NCBI RefSeq assembly: GCF_021233415.1
Contig: NZ_CP089466.1
Location: 1,302,001 to 1,366,000 of the forward strand
Origin: Halobacterium litoreum
Lineage (GTDB): Archaea > Halobacteriota > Halobacteria > Halobacteriales > Halobacteriaceae
Length of the DNA stretch: 64,000 bases
Direction: 5' to 3'
Part shown: positions 20,034 to 27,879 of the stretch, in pieces
How the letters are laid out: each line of letters starts with the position of its first letter
Numbering within the stretch: position 1 is the first letter of the stretch
Notes under the pieces: model-generated
Seen by the model: only the letters and a program-made list of their open reading frames with translations
Database searches by the model: none
Told to the model about the DNA's origin: nothing
Translations under genes and position numbers: made by a program

Positions 20034-21845
20034 TTAGCGGTCGGGCCACGGCGACTCCGCGTCGAGCGTCGGGTCGTCGTCCTCGAAGAACGCGGTGAGG
20101 AGTTTCTGCTGGGCGCGCCGCAGGTGGTTGTGGAGCGTCGGCGACGTGATGCCGATGGCGTCGGCCAACTCCTCTGCGGTGCTCCCGCGCGGCCACTCGA
20201 AGTAGCCGGCGTGGTAGGCCGCCTGCAGCACCGCCGCCTGCTTGTCGGTCAGCGACTCGTGGAGCGACGCCCGGAACGCGCCCCGCGTCTCCCCGGAGCG
20301 CTCCCGCTCGCGTTTCGACACCAGCTCGACGCCGGGGAACGCCCCCGCCAAGTCGTCCGCGAGCGCCCGCACGTCGGCGTCCGCGGGCACCTCGCCGACG
20401 ACGCGCTGACCGTCCGCGTCGGCCACCAACTCCCGCACGGTCGCGCCGCGTTCGGTCAGCGCCTTCGCCACGTCCGGCCCCGACAACACGACTTCGAGGA
20501 GCGCCTCGTCCCCGTAGTCTCGGACGAGGCGGGCGTCGTCGACCGCCGACTCGTCGGTCGCCCACGACAACACGTCGCCCGCGGCCGCCCCTCGAAGCGT
20601 CACGAAGTACAGCAGCGACTGGTCCTCGCCCGGCACCACGCCGTCGAGTTCGAGTTCGCAGCCGTGCTCGGCCGCCGCTCGCGCGAAAAACGAACGCCCG
20701 GCGTCGGTCTCGAACGCGACCTCCACGACGGTGTCCGCGAGCAGGAGCTTGCGCTGTTCGACGACCGTCAGCGCGCGCCCGACGCGACGCCCGAGGTCCG
20801 CGAGCAGCGCGCGCTCGCGCTCCCCGAACTCGCCGACGTCGGCGCCGACGCCGAGGACGCCGTACGTCGTCTCGCCGTCCACCACCGGAACCGCGGCCGC
20901 GGCGCGGTACCCCGCTCGCTCGGCGTGCTCGCGCCACGCCGCGAACTCGGCGTCGGCGCCGACGTCCCCCGTCGTGTGGACGCGCTCGGTCCGCAGCGCC
21001 GCCGCGACCGCGCCGTCCCCGACTCCGTCGGGCGCACCGGCGTCCGCGGCCGCCGCGACGTCGACGGCCTCCCCGCGCGACGCGCCGACCCACGCCGCCG
21101 CGTACGCGCCGTCCTCGACCAGCGTCTCGCAGACTCGGGATTCGACCTCCTCGCGGGTCGACGCCGCGTCGAGCGCGTCGGCGACCGCCCGAGCGCGGTC
21201 GAACACCGCTTCGAATCGCGGCCCGGAGGACGTGGCCGTCGCCGCCGTCGCGTCCGGCGGTGCGAGCGCCGTCGGCGCGAACGCGTCAGCGACGGCCTCC
21301 GGCTCCGGGTCGGTGTCGCCGAGGTACTGGTCGAGGCTCGCGAGACTCGACCACCCGCCCACGGACGCGACGACGCGCGGGTCGACGCCCTCGTCGACGA
21401 GCAGTCGGCGCGCGAAGAACGCGCGGAGCGTCTGCGAGGACGCCTCGCGGAGTCGCGGGTCGCCCGCTCGGTCGGCGGCGCGGTCGGCGACCTCCGAGAC
21501 GAGCATCTGCACGCGTCGCGCGGAGACGTCGACGAGCGGGTCGTCGGCCGCGACGCCGGCGGTGCGGGCGTACTGGCGCAGGTCGTGTTCGACGTCCGCC
21601 GGGAGGTACGCGCGCCGCGCGGTGTCGCCGTCGCCGTTTGGAACGCAGAGGAGGTGGTGGTCGACGCCGTTCCGGCGGTGGGTCGTCGCGTCCGACGGGC
21701 GGACGCGCACGACTTCGGCCGGCCGGAGGCCGACTTCGCCCGCGAGGCGTACGACGAGTTCCTCGCGGTGGGTCTCGGTGGCGCGCCGGAGTCGCCGGTA
21801 GTCGTCCGTCGACAGCGACACCGCGGACTGCGGCGACTCGGACAT
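20034..21845 (-). CDS. Bat-like regulator with an N-terminal integrase-like fold, GAF and HTH_10 domains
   Basis: 603 residues. About 10-165 resemble a tyrosine-recombinase core: ELVVRLAGEVGLRPAEVV keeps an Arg and GGWSSLASLDQYLG keeps a Tyr, but the HxxR position reads SSQTLRAF, so catalysis is unlikely. A GAF-type sensor follows (about 190-340), then the bacterio-opsin-activator domain and a C-terminal HTH_10 (SLTDKQAAVLQAAYHAGYF, then LADAIGITSPTLHNHL). The ATG at 21843-21845 is 30-35 bp after a TATA-like caatattcat. It lies head to tail 129 bp after the second acs and may regulate it. Confidence 0.85.
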   Translation of the reverse strand: MSESPQSAVSLSTDDYRRLRRATETHREELVVRLAGEVGLRPAEVVRVRPSDATTHRRNGVDHHLLCVPNGDGDTARRAYLPADVEHDLRQYARTAGVAADDPLVDVSARRVQMLVSEVADRAADRAGDPRLREASSQTLRAFFARRLLVDEGVDPRVVASVGGWSSLASLDQYLGDTDPEPEAVADAFAPTALAPPDATAATATSSGPRFEAVFDRARAVADALDAASTREEVESRVCETLVEDGAYAAAWVGASRGEAVDVAAAADAGAPDGVGDGAVAAALRTERVHTTGDVGADAEFAAWREHAERAGYRAAAAVPVVDGETTYGVLGVGADVGEFGERERALLADLGRRVGRALTVVEQRKLLLADTVVEVAFETDAGRSFFARAAAEHGCELELDGVVPGEDQSLLYFVTLRGAAAGDVLSWATDESAVDDARLVRDYGDEALLEVVLSGPDVAKALTERGATVRELVADADGQRVVGEVPADADVRALADDLAGAFPGVELVSKRERERSGETRGAFRASLHESLTDKQAAVLQAAYHAGYFEWPRGSTAEELADAIGITSPTLHNHLRRAQQKLLTAFFEDDDPTLDAESPWPDR

Positions 21846-21867
21846 CTTTCGTCTGCGTACATCGACG

Positions 21868-21968
21868 CGAAACATGAATATTGCGCTCCGGCGCGAAACG
21901 GAGTTTTTCAGCAGAAATTGCAGCCGACAGCCCGAATTCCGTTTCGTGATACGAAACGTCCGCGAAAC
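21868..21968. promoter_or_regulatory. Cluster of five CGAAAC half-sites between acs2 and the Bat-like gene
   Basis: CGAAAC occurs at 21868-21873, 21894-21899, 21952-21957 and 21963-21968 on the plus strand, and as GTTTCG at 21941-21946. The pair at 21941-21957 forms the dyad GTTTCGTGATACGAAAC. The first two sites flank the TATA-like element of the regulator gene. A binding site for the adjacent HTH_10 protein is an inference. Confidence 0.5.
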
Positions 21969-21974
21969 GTAGGG

Positions 21975-23924
21975 TCAGGACGACCGGTCGAGCGAGGACT
22001 CGATTTCGCCGACGACCTCGGGGTTCCGGAGCGCGCTCGTGTCCCCGAGGTCGTCGCCGTGGGTCACCGCCTCCAGCAGGCGACGCATCACCTTCCCGGA
22101 GCGCGTCTTCGGCAACTCGGGCGTGAACACGACCGCGTCCGGGACGGCGATGGGGCCGATGGCCGCCTCCACGGCGTCCGTCACCTGCGCTCTGAGTTCG
22201 TCGGCGTCGGCGCCCTCGGCGGCGCTGACGTACGCGTAGACGGCTTCGCCCTTCAAGTCGTGGGGGCCGCTGACGACCGCGGCCTCCGCGACGCCCGCCA
22301 CGTCGGCGAGCACGCTCTCTATCTCCATCGTCCCGAACCGGTGGCCGGAGACGTTGATGACGTCGTCCACGCGCCCGAGCAGCGTGACGTAGCCGTCCTC
22401 GTCGACCGTCGCGCCGTCCTCAGTGAAGTACGCCCAGTCGTAGCCGTCCAGGGACGGCCGCACGGAACTGCGCTCCGCGAACCATCCCTCGTTCTCCGCC
22501 ATCGACACCGGCATCCCCGGCCACGGCTCGGTCAACACGAGGTAGCCGGTCTCGCCCGGTTCCACCGGATTCCCGCGCGCGTCCACGACCGCCGCGCCGA
22601 CGCCCGGCAACGGCGGCCCCGCCGCGCCCGGCTTCATGTCGTCCACGCCGGGGAGCGTCGTCACCATCGTCCCGCCGGTCTCGGTCTGCCACCACGTGTC
22701 CACGATGGGGCACTCGCCGTTCCCGATGTGCTCGTGGTACCACTTCCACGCCCGCGGATTGATGGGTTCGCCAACCGTACCGAGCAGGCGCAGCGAAGAG
22801 AGGTCGTGTCGCTCCGGATGCTCCTCCCCCCACTTCATGAACGCCCGGATGGCGGTCGGCGCCGTGTAGAACACGTCCACGGCGTTCCGCTCGATGAGTT
22901 CCCACACGCGGTCTTTCTCCGGGTGGTCCGGCGTCCCCTCGTACAGCATCGTCGTCGTCCCGAGCGCGAGCGGCCCGTACACCGTGTACGTGTGCCCCGT
23001 AATCCAGCCGATGTCCGCCGAACACCAGTGCGTGTCCGCGGGCTCGATGTCGAGGACGGCGTGACTCGTCCACGCCGCGTACGACAAATACCCGCCCGTC
23101 GTGTGCCGCACGCCGGTCGGCTCGCCCGTCGTCCCCGACGTGTAGATGAGGAACAACTGGTCGCTCGCGTCCCGCGGCACCGGCTCGACCGTCTCGCCCC
23201 TGTGGGCCGTCACCAACTCGCAGTAGTCGTACTCGTTCTCGGCCAGCGGCGTGTCGTCCCCGAGGCGGTCCACGACGACGGTCGCCTCCACGTCGCCGTC
23301 CACCGCGATGGCCGCGTTGTCCGCCTTGTTCTTCTGGTGGACGGGCGCCCCGCGCCGATAGTAGCCGTCGCAGGTCACGAGATACTCGGAGTCCGCCGCC
23401 TCCATGCGCGTCGCGAGCGCGTCCGCGGAGAACCCCGCGAACACCACGGAGTGGGGCGCGCCGATGCGCGCACACGCCAGCATTGCAATCGGCAACTCCG
23501 GCACGACGGGCAGATAGAGTGTGACGACGTCGTCCTCCTCGACGCCCAACTCCCGCAGCGCCGCCGCGAACTCGTTGACCTCCCGGTACAGCTCCAGATA
23601 CGAGTACGTCCGCGACTCCCCGAGGCGGCCCTCCCACGTCAACGCCACCTGATTCTTCCGCTCGTCGAGGTGGCGGTCCACGCAGTTGTAACTCGCGTTC
23701 AGTTCGCCGCCCTCGAACCACCGGAACGGCGGCCCGTCGCCGCCCAACACGGTGTCGTACTCCGTCTCCCAGTCCAGCAGGTCGGCGGCGCGCTCCCACG
23801 CCCCCGGCCAGTTATCCGCGAACTCGGCCCGGACGCACCCATCGCTCACGTTCGCCTGCGCCACGAACGACGCCGGCGGCTCGACGCGCTCGCCGTCGCT
23901 CGGCACCCGCTCCTCGCCAACCAT
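21975..23924 (-). CDS. Acetyl-CoA synthetase, second copy
   Basis: 649 residues with the same architecture as the first acs, including TWWQTETGGTMVTTLPGV and the C-terminal KTRSGKVMRRLL Lys. In the A3 motif (about residue 266) the usual Lys is replaced: YTSGTTGEPTGVRHT instead of the EPKGV form, so activity or substrate preference may differ. The ATG at 23922-23924 follows a TATA-like cgtttattcg near 23947-23956. A further open stretch upstream is not coding. Several DNA patches are almost identical to the first copy. Confidence 0.93.
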   Translation of the reverse strand: MVGEERVPSDGERVEPPASFVAQANVSDGCVRAEFADNWPGAWERAADLLDWETEYDTVLGGDGPPFRWFEGGELNASYNCVDRHLDERKNQVALTWEGRLGESRTYSYLELYREVNEFAAALRELGVEEDDVVTLYLPVVPELPIAMLACARIGAPHSVVFAGFSADALATRMEAADSEYLVTCDGYYRRGAPVHQKNKADNAAIAVDGDVEATVVVDRLGDDTPLAENEYDYCELVTAHRGETVEPVPRDASDQLFLIYTSGTTGEPTGVRHTTGGYLSYAAWTSHAVLDIEPADTHWCSADIGWITGHTYTVYGPLALGTTTMLYEGTPDHPEKDRVWELIERNAVDVFYTAPTAIRAFMKWGEEHPERHDLSSLRLLGTVGEPINPRAWKWYHEHIGNGECPIVDTWWQTETGGTMVTTLPGVDDMKPGAAGPPLPGVGAAVVDARGNPVEPGETGYLVLTEPWPGMPVSMAENEGWFAERSSVRPSLDGYDWAYFTEDGATVDEDGYVTLLGRVDDVINVSGHRFGTMEIESVLADVAGVAEAAVVSGPHDLKGEAVYAYVSAAEGADADELRAQVTDAVEAAIGPIAVPDAVVFTPELPKTRSGKVMRRLLEAVTHGDDLGDTSALRNPEVVGEIESSLDRSS

Positions 23925-24092
23925 TCGCCTCCCACTACGTCCGCCCGCGAATAAACGTTCGGCCTCGGGGCAAACGACACACCAGCACCCCCGCCGTCGA
24001 CCGACGACCGACAGCCAACTACCGCGCCCCAAACGCGAACCGACGACCCGACACCCACGCTACGCGGTGCTCGCCGAGGAGTTCGTCAGCGA

Positions 24093-24178
24093 AGCGGACC
24101 GAACGAGATATCGAACCACGCCGAGGCGTTCCTGCTCGCTACGCTGTGCGGACTGGGACTCGTCTCGTCCAAATCGCT
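24093..24178. repeat. Older tRNA-end scar, degenerate copy
   Basis: The 25 bp at 24093-24117 match 24247-24271 at 20 positions. A second part at 24161-24178 (cgtctcgtccaaatcgct) matches 24305-24327. The pair forms an imperfect inverted unit of about 85 bp like the next copy, only more decayed. Confidence 0.5.
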
Positions 24179-24246
24179 TGCCAACGTCACACCGCGACCG
24201 CTCGGAGAGCGACACACGCGGCACTCTCCGTCGCGAGCCACTGAAA

Positions 24247-24327
24247 AGCGGGCCGGGCGCGATATTGAACCGAAGACAGACGGTCGCTCACGCCGTTCGC
24301 GCTGCGTCTGTCCGGGTTCAAATCGCT
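24247..24327. repeat. tRNA-Lys 3'-end scar with inverted T-arm-like sequence
   Basis: The 17 bp at 24247-24263 are identical to 52389-52405 (the tRNA 3' end and its flank), followed by attgaac against ttgaac in the gene. At 24305-24327 the opposite strand carries the related sequence gcgatttgaacccggacag, so the unit has inverted T-arm-like ends. It is a likely remnant of an earlier integration at this tRNA. Confidence 0.6.
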
Positions 24328-24361
24328 ACCCGCTCCGCTCGTCACCTACGTTCCTCGCAGA

Positions 24362-24376
24362 AGCGGGCCGGGCGCG
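24362..24376. repeat. attL core of the integrated element
   Basis: The sequence agcgggccgggcgcg is identical to 52389-52403 at the 3' end of the tRNA-Lys gene. It lies 57 bp from the end of the recombinase gene, the usual place for attL in tRNA-integrating elements. Confidence 0.7.
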
Positions 24377-24432
24377 CGTAGAAACATCGCGCTGTCGTGT
24401 GGTTTCGGGTGCTGTTCGCCGGGTTCTGAGTG

Positions 24433-25509
24433 TTAGTCTTCATTGGTGTCCTCCGTGATGTCGAGGTCGTCGAGAAGTGGGCGGCGGCGCTGCTCCATCC
24501 GCTGGCGGAGCCGCCGACGCCGCTCGTCGAGGTCAGCCTTGTCGTAGTGTGTCTCAATGGTGTCCACAGTCGCGTTCACGCGCTCGGCCACGTCCTCAGG
24601 CGGCCACCCGCGGTTCAGCATCCACGTAATAGCGCCCGTCCGGACGTGGTGGGGCGCGCGACTCGACGGGCACTTCGAACTTTCGTGGTAGTTCGTCCAC
24701 TCGCATCCCTCGCGGTCCTTCCCGTGCGGACACTCGGAGTGAAGGCACGGCTGCGTGGCGAGGTAACTCCAGTTCCGGAGCGTGTTCTCTCGCGGGCGGC
24801 CACTTCGGGACGCGAGGAACGGCTGGCGACCGTGATCATCGTGAACGTCGTGGCGGTACACCTGGAGGTACGTCCGAAGGACGTCGGCAACCTCCTCGGG
24901 AAGCGCAACCGGACGCTCGCCCGCGAGCTTGTTCTTCAGACCGGTGTCGGTGTCCGGTCGGTGGCGGAAGTCGACCCACGGCTCGTCGTCGAGATGAACG
25001 TCCCGCATGTCGAGTGCGCGGAGTCCGCTCTGACGAGCACCAGTTATCCACGCGAGTTCGAGGAAGGCGTGGCCGCGACTTCCGTACTGGTCGCTGTTCC
25101 GGTAGTAGTTCAGGAGCGCCAGCGCGTCGTCGGTGGCGAGCTTCGTGTCCGAGCTACGTTCGCTCGGGTCGAGGTCGGGAATGCGGACGGCGTCAGAGAG
25201 GCCGTCGTCGACGGCGTCGATGTCTTCGAGGAACTCCAGGAACATCGAGAGCGTCCACATCTCGCCCTCCAAGGTGACGGGCGCGATTTCCGCGGAGCGG
25301 AGTTCGTAGTACTCGTCGAGGTCGTAGGCCTGGAGTTGGCCGACACGGAAGATGTCGACGCCCTCGCACCACTCCGCGAAGAGTTTTAGCCGGTACCGCC
25401 AGCCCTCGATGCTCTTGTCGGTGGCATCGGGCTTTCGACGCCGGAGGTATCGGCGGATGGCATCGCGAATCTCCATCTCGGACGGCTCCGGCCGCCGGTC
25501 GCGGCTCAC
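24433..25509 (-). CDS. Tyrosine recombinase (element integrase)
   Basis: 358 residues. A SAM-like core-binding domain (about 15-110) precedes the catalytic domain. Arg159 is in WITGARQSGLRALD, His287/His288-x-Arg290 in APHHVRTGAITW, and Tyr322 in ETHYDKADLDERR. Between them sits an extra segment with four Cys (255, 260, 269, 280) that could bind zinc. It is last in the left operon, starts in an ATGA overlap with the preceding gene, and ends next to attL. It would catalyse integration and excision at the tRNA-Lys site. Confidence 0.92.
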   Translation of the reverse strand: MSRDRRPEPSEMEIRDAIRRYLRRRKPDATDKSIEGWRYRLKLFAEWCEGVDIFRVGQLQAYDLDEYYELRSAEIAPVTLEGEMWTLSMFLEFLEDIDAVDDGLSDAVRIPDLDPSERSSDTKLATDDALALLNYYRNSDQYGSRGHAFLELAWITGARQSGLRALDMRDVHLDDEPWVDFRHRPDTDTGLKNKLAGERPVALPEEVADVLRTYLQVYRHDVHDDHGRQPFLASRSGRPRENTLRNWSYLATQPCLHSECPHGKDREGCEWTNYHESSKCPSSRAPHHVRTGAITWMLNRGWPPEDVAERVNATVDTIETHYDKADLDERRRRLRQRMEQRRRPLLDDLDITEDTNED

Positions 25510-25685
25510 CGCTCGTACACCTCCTCGACGCGCCGCCGTGGGATGCCCTGCGTCTCGCCAAGGTCCTCGACGATGACCCAGCCGTGGTGAACGCGAACGG
25601 TGACGTCCTCGTGTCGAGTCGTTACCCCCTCGTCGTCGAGGACGACCGTCGCGTTCTCACTCTTCCAGATAGGTGTTCGTGACAT
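25506..25685 (-). CDS. 59-residue protein upstream of the integrase
   Basis: The frame reads MSRTPIWKSENATVVLDDEG and ends RRRVEEVYER. It is mostly beta-like with no Cys. The TGA overlaps the integrase ATG (ATGA) and the start lies 2 nt after the preceding gene, so the unbroken coupling supports it. It may be a small partner of the integrase, perhaps a directionality factor by position, but the sequence gives no proof. Confidence 0.65.
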   Translation of the reverse strand: MSRTPIWKSENATVVLDDEGVTTRHEDVTVRVHHGWVIVEDLGETQGIPRRRVEEVYER

Positions 25686-25687
25686 GG

Positions 25688-25960
25688 TCAGACCCTCACG
25701 AACGCTTCTGGCTTGATGCCGGGCTCAACCTCGGCGTGCTCGTCGCGCTCGTCAGTTCCAGTGAGCTTGAGGTTGCAACCGGGACAGAGGAACTCGGGCG
25801 TCTCCTCGGCGACCTCGACGTCCACCTCGTGTTCGAGCGCGCCCTCGTGGAAGCCAGCGCGACGCTCGGCTTTCGGGCGCGTGAACAGGCCGTCCGAAGT
25901 CATGTCCGACTCGATGACGCCGCACTCGTCGCAGACGAGCCGGTAGCGGCGCTTACTCAT
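25688..25960 (-). CDS. Zinc-ribbon protein of the left operon
   Basis: 90 residues: CDECGVIES near the N-terminus and CPGCNLKLTG near the C-terminus form a four-Cys zinc site, with a charged middle (EGALEHEVDVEVAEETPEF). It overlaps the J-domain gene end by 8 nt. Function is unknown. Confidence 0.75.
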   Translation of the reverse strand: MSKRRYRLVCDECGVIESDMTSDGLFTRPKAERRAGFHEGALEHEVDVEVAEETPEFLCPGCNLKLTGTDERDEHAEVEPGIKPEAFVRV

Positions 25961-26546
25961 CGAGCATCGCCTCCTTCGCGTTCCGGATTCGGTGTACCTC
26001 GGCGCTACTCCCGCCCTGGTCTGGGTGGGCGTCCTTCAGCTTCTCTCGGTACGCCGCCTTGACGACGCCGTCGTCGGCGTCGGGAGCGACTTCGAGGACT
26101 TCGTGGGCGGGCTCAGCGGCCGCGACGACCGCCTCACTGTCTTCGTCGGCTGGCGGGAGGCGTGCGGCGGCGAACTCGCTCTCGCCGGTCTCGACGGGAC
26201 GCTGGCTCCGCATCCGGGTCTCGTGAACCCAGAGGTAGACCGACCGGAGGTTGTCCCGAAGCTTCGCGTAGGCGTCGCAGGCGACGGCGAACTGCTCGCC
26301 GTCCTTCGTCCACCGGAGCACGACGCCGGGGTCGCTCGGGTTCGCGGAGTGCTTCGGAAGCCCGCTCCGCTTCGTGTGCGCCCCACCGCTGCCGGTCGAG
26401 ACCTTCCAGTTGCTCGGGTCGAGGCGACCCATCTCCGTCTCGATGGCGCTCGTCGTCGACGCGATCGACGCCTGGAACTTCGTCGTGCGCTCCCGGTTTA
26501 CGGGCTCCGTACGCTCGAAGCCGGTCGGCCAGTCGAGCCCGGTCAT
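25953..26546 (-). CDS. J-domain protein
   Basis: 197 residues. The C-terminus is a short J domain with the HPD signature (KLKDAHPDQGGSSAEVHRIRNAKEAM); the N-terminal 130 residues are of unknown fold. J proteins recruit Hsp70 (DnaK), and small ones occur on haloarchaeal viruses and plasmids, where they may tie element replication or assembly to host chaperones. The ATG at 26544-26546 overlaps the previous stop (ATGA). The open frame continues upstream but the overlap decides the start. Confidence 0.8.
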   Translation of the reverse strand: MTGLDWPTGFERTEPVNRERTTKFQASIASTTSAIETEMGRLDPSNWKVSTGSGGAHTKRSGLPKHSANPSDPGVVLRWTKDGEQFAVACDAYAKLRDNLRSVYLWVHETRMRSQRPVETGESEFAAARLPPADEDSEAVVAAAEPAHEVLEVAPDADDGVVKAAYREKLKDAHPDQGGSSAEVHRIRNAKEAMLDE

Positions 26547-26809
26547 ACGCCGAACACCACCGAGCAACCGTTGAATCGGAAGTCGTGCGGATTCCCGCAC
26601 TCCGGACAGTGACTCGGTCGACCCGGAACGACGATCTTCTGACCGTCGCGGTACGCGGGCTCATCGAGTTCGATTTCCTCCGGCTCGTGGTCGCAGAACT
26701 CGGGGTCGTCCTCGTCGAACTCGGGGTTCGCCGCGACGCCACACTGCCACGTCACCATCTTCTCTCCGAGGAGCCGGCGTTCGTACTGGTCTTGGTAGGA
26801 CTCGCTCAT
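26543..26809 (-). CDS. Cys-containing small protein
   Basis: 88 residues. CGVAANPEF and FCDHEPEE near the middle plus SHCPECGNPHDF and NGCSVVF near the end suggest a zinc site. Acidic throughout. Coupled by ATGA overlaps on both sides. No family is recognised. Confidence 0.7.
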   Translation of the reverse strand: MSESYQDQYERRLLGEKMVTWQCGVAANPEFDEDDPEFCDHEPEEIELDEPAYRDGQKIVVPGRPSHCPECGNPHDFRFNGCSVVFGV

Positions 26810-26952
26810 GCTTCCACCTCGCGGACTACGTTGGCGCGGAGGTCGTCCTCGCAGTCGTCGCAGACCGTGACGGTGCCGTCCGGGTTCTCCACGAGTAGTT
26901 CGCGGACGGACCCGTCGCGGAGTCCGCAGCCGTCACACTGGTCGTCGGTCAT
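26806..26952 (-). CDS. 48-residue zinc-finger protein
   Basis: MTDDQCDGCGLRDGSV followed by VTVCDDCEDDLRANVV: two CxxC pairs, one zinc site. Overlaps its neighbours by ATGA on both sides. Confidence 0.7.
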   Translation of the reverse strand: MTDDQCDGCGLRDGSVRELLVENPDGTVTVCDDCEDDLRANVVREVEA

Positions 26953-27239
26953 GCGGCCACCTCCACGGCGACCGCCTCGCCCGCGTCGGTGAGCCCGTAG
27001 ATGCGTCCCTTCGTGCGCTCTTCGGGCACAAGCAGTTCGACAATCGACTCCTCGCTGAGGTCACGAAGCGTCCGGGAGACGTGCGTCACGTCGAGACCGG
27101 TGCGCTCGCTGAGCGTCGTGGGCGTCGCCGGCCCTTCGGAGTGGAGCGCGTCGACGACCCGAGTGCGGTGGTCGGAAGCTTCGACGTAGCCGTACTGCGC
27201 CCAGTCAACACCCTCGGATTCGGAAGCGTCAGCCGACAT
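26949..27239 (-). CDS. Winged-helix DNA-binding protein
   Basis: 96 residues with a MarR/ArsR-type wing: TRVVDALHSEGPATPTTLSE, TGLDVTHVSRTLRDLSEESIV, then a beta wing ERTKGRIYGLTDAG. It is probably a transcription factor of the element. The ATG at 27237-27239 overlaps the stop of the upstream gene, which settles the start against a longer open frame. Confidence 0.82.
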   Translation of the reverse strand: MSADASESEGVDWAQYGYVEASDHRTRVVDALHSEGPATPTTLSERTGLDVTHVSRTLRDLSEESIVELLVPEERTKGRIYGLTDAGEAVAVEVAA

Positions 27240-27640
27240 CACTCCATCACCTCGCCACCGTCGGCCATCGCCGGGTCCGGGTCCTCGTCGATGACGCGCT
27301 GGTAGCCGAACCGGCGGCGGCACTCCCAGCACATCGCGACCACGTTATCCTCTTCGTCGAGGACGATCTGGACCGAGCCGCAGTGTTCGTCGACCTCCGG
27401 CACCTCGCACTCGACTTCGCCGCCATCAGCGCGAGCACGCTCGTCGCGGGCTCGCGGGAAGTCACGAGCGAGGGTCTGCGAGACGCTGTGCCCGCAGGGC
27501 TGAATCACGACATCCGTCGGCCCGCAGCGAGTGACCGCCTGAATCGGGCCGCCGCACTTCGGACAGCCATCGTCGTCGTGTCGGTGGTCGCGGCGCTGTG
27601 CAACAGAAAACTCTTCCCTGTCGTCGTTGGATTCGAACAT
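27239..27640 (-). CDS. First gene of the left operon, zinc-ribbon protein
   Basis: 133 residues: CPKCGGPIQAVTRCGPTDV and PCGHSVSQTLARDFPRA in the first half, MCWECRRRFGYQ near the end. It opens an eight-gene run of overlapping genes down to the integrase. Its upstream DNA holds dyad operators shared with the divergent repressor gene. The open frame extends upstream, but that part runs across the operators and the repressor and is not coding. Confidence 0.75.
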   Translation of the reverse strand: MFESNDDREEFSVAQRRDHRHDDDGCPKCGGPIQAVTRCGPTDVVIQPCGHSVSQTLARDFPRARDERARADGGEVECEVPEVDEHCGSVQIVLDEEDNVVAMCWECRRRFGYQRVIDEDPDPAMADGGEVME

Positions 27641-27755
27641 GAGTCTCGTACCTGATCTACGAGGCTCCATGCGGGCCCGCTGTCCCAGCAGCGGGGTCCG
27701 CGACTTCTCTCGAAGGACCCATCGGGGAGCGACGGGTCCGCAAGTCACCTCGTTA

Positions 27756-27833
27756 CAAACCACACAGTTTGTCGCCCACTTAGTCTTTACCAACTGTCCA
27801 GTTTGTTGCATTGACTGAATGGTTTGCCAAACC
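27756..27833. promoter_or_regulatory. Three operator-like dyads between repressor and left operon
   Basis: The dyads are CAAAC-(6)-GTTTG at 27756-27771, AACTGTCCAGTT at 27792-27803 and GGTTTGCCAAACC at 27821-27833. They share AAAC/GTTT arms and lie in the roughly 240-bp divergent gap. A TATA for the repressor (aaatagtaata, 27844-27854) follows directly. Binding by the adjacent repressor is inferred. Confidence 0.65.
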
Positions 27834-27879
27834 GGCGGCATGAAAATAGTAATACGGCTCCCGGTTGGTCGGTACTCAC

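Larger units (their letters stand above)
23925..24432. other. Gene-free junction with tRNA-end scars outside and at the left end of the element
   Basis: No gene is seen in these 508 bp. The first part is the acs2 promoter. From 24093 on, the sequence holds several copies of the 3' end of the tRNA-Lys gene at 52392-52464 and two imperfect inverted units. The integrated element is taken to begin at the 15-bp repeat at 24362-24376, next to the recombinase gene. Confidence 0.7.

Noticed and set aside
19854-23954. A 1366-codon open frame on the plus strand
   Set aside because: It lies antiparallel to the Bat-like regulator and the second acs gene. Arg/Val-rich residue use and lack of any motif mark it as a GC-rich shadow frame.
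24248-24330. Possible second tRNA gene near the left end
   Set aside because: Only T-arm-like and acceptor-like pieces are present in inverted order; no cloverleaf can be formed.
23752-24381. Plus-strand frame over the junction (ends with CVCPGSNRYPLRSS-like residues)
   Set aside because: It is a translation of tRNA-end repeats and the acs2 promoter, not a gene.
26162-26992. Plus-strand frame opposite the zinc-finger genes of the left operon
   Set aside because: Arg/Ser-rich shadow; the minus-strand genes are linked by exact ATGA overlaps, which would not arise by chance.
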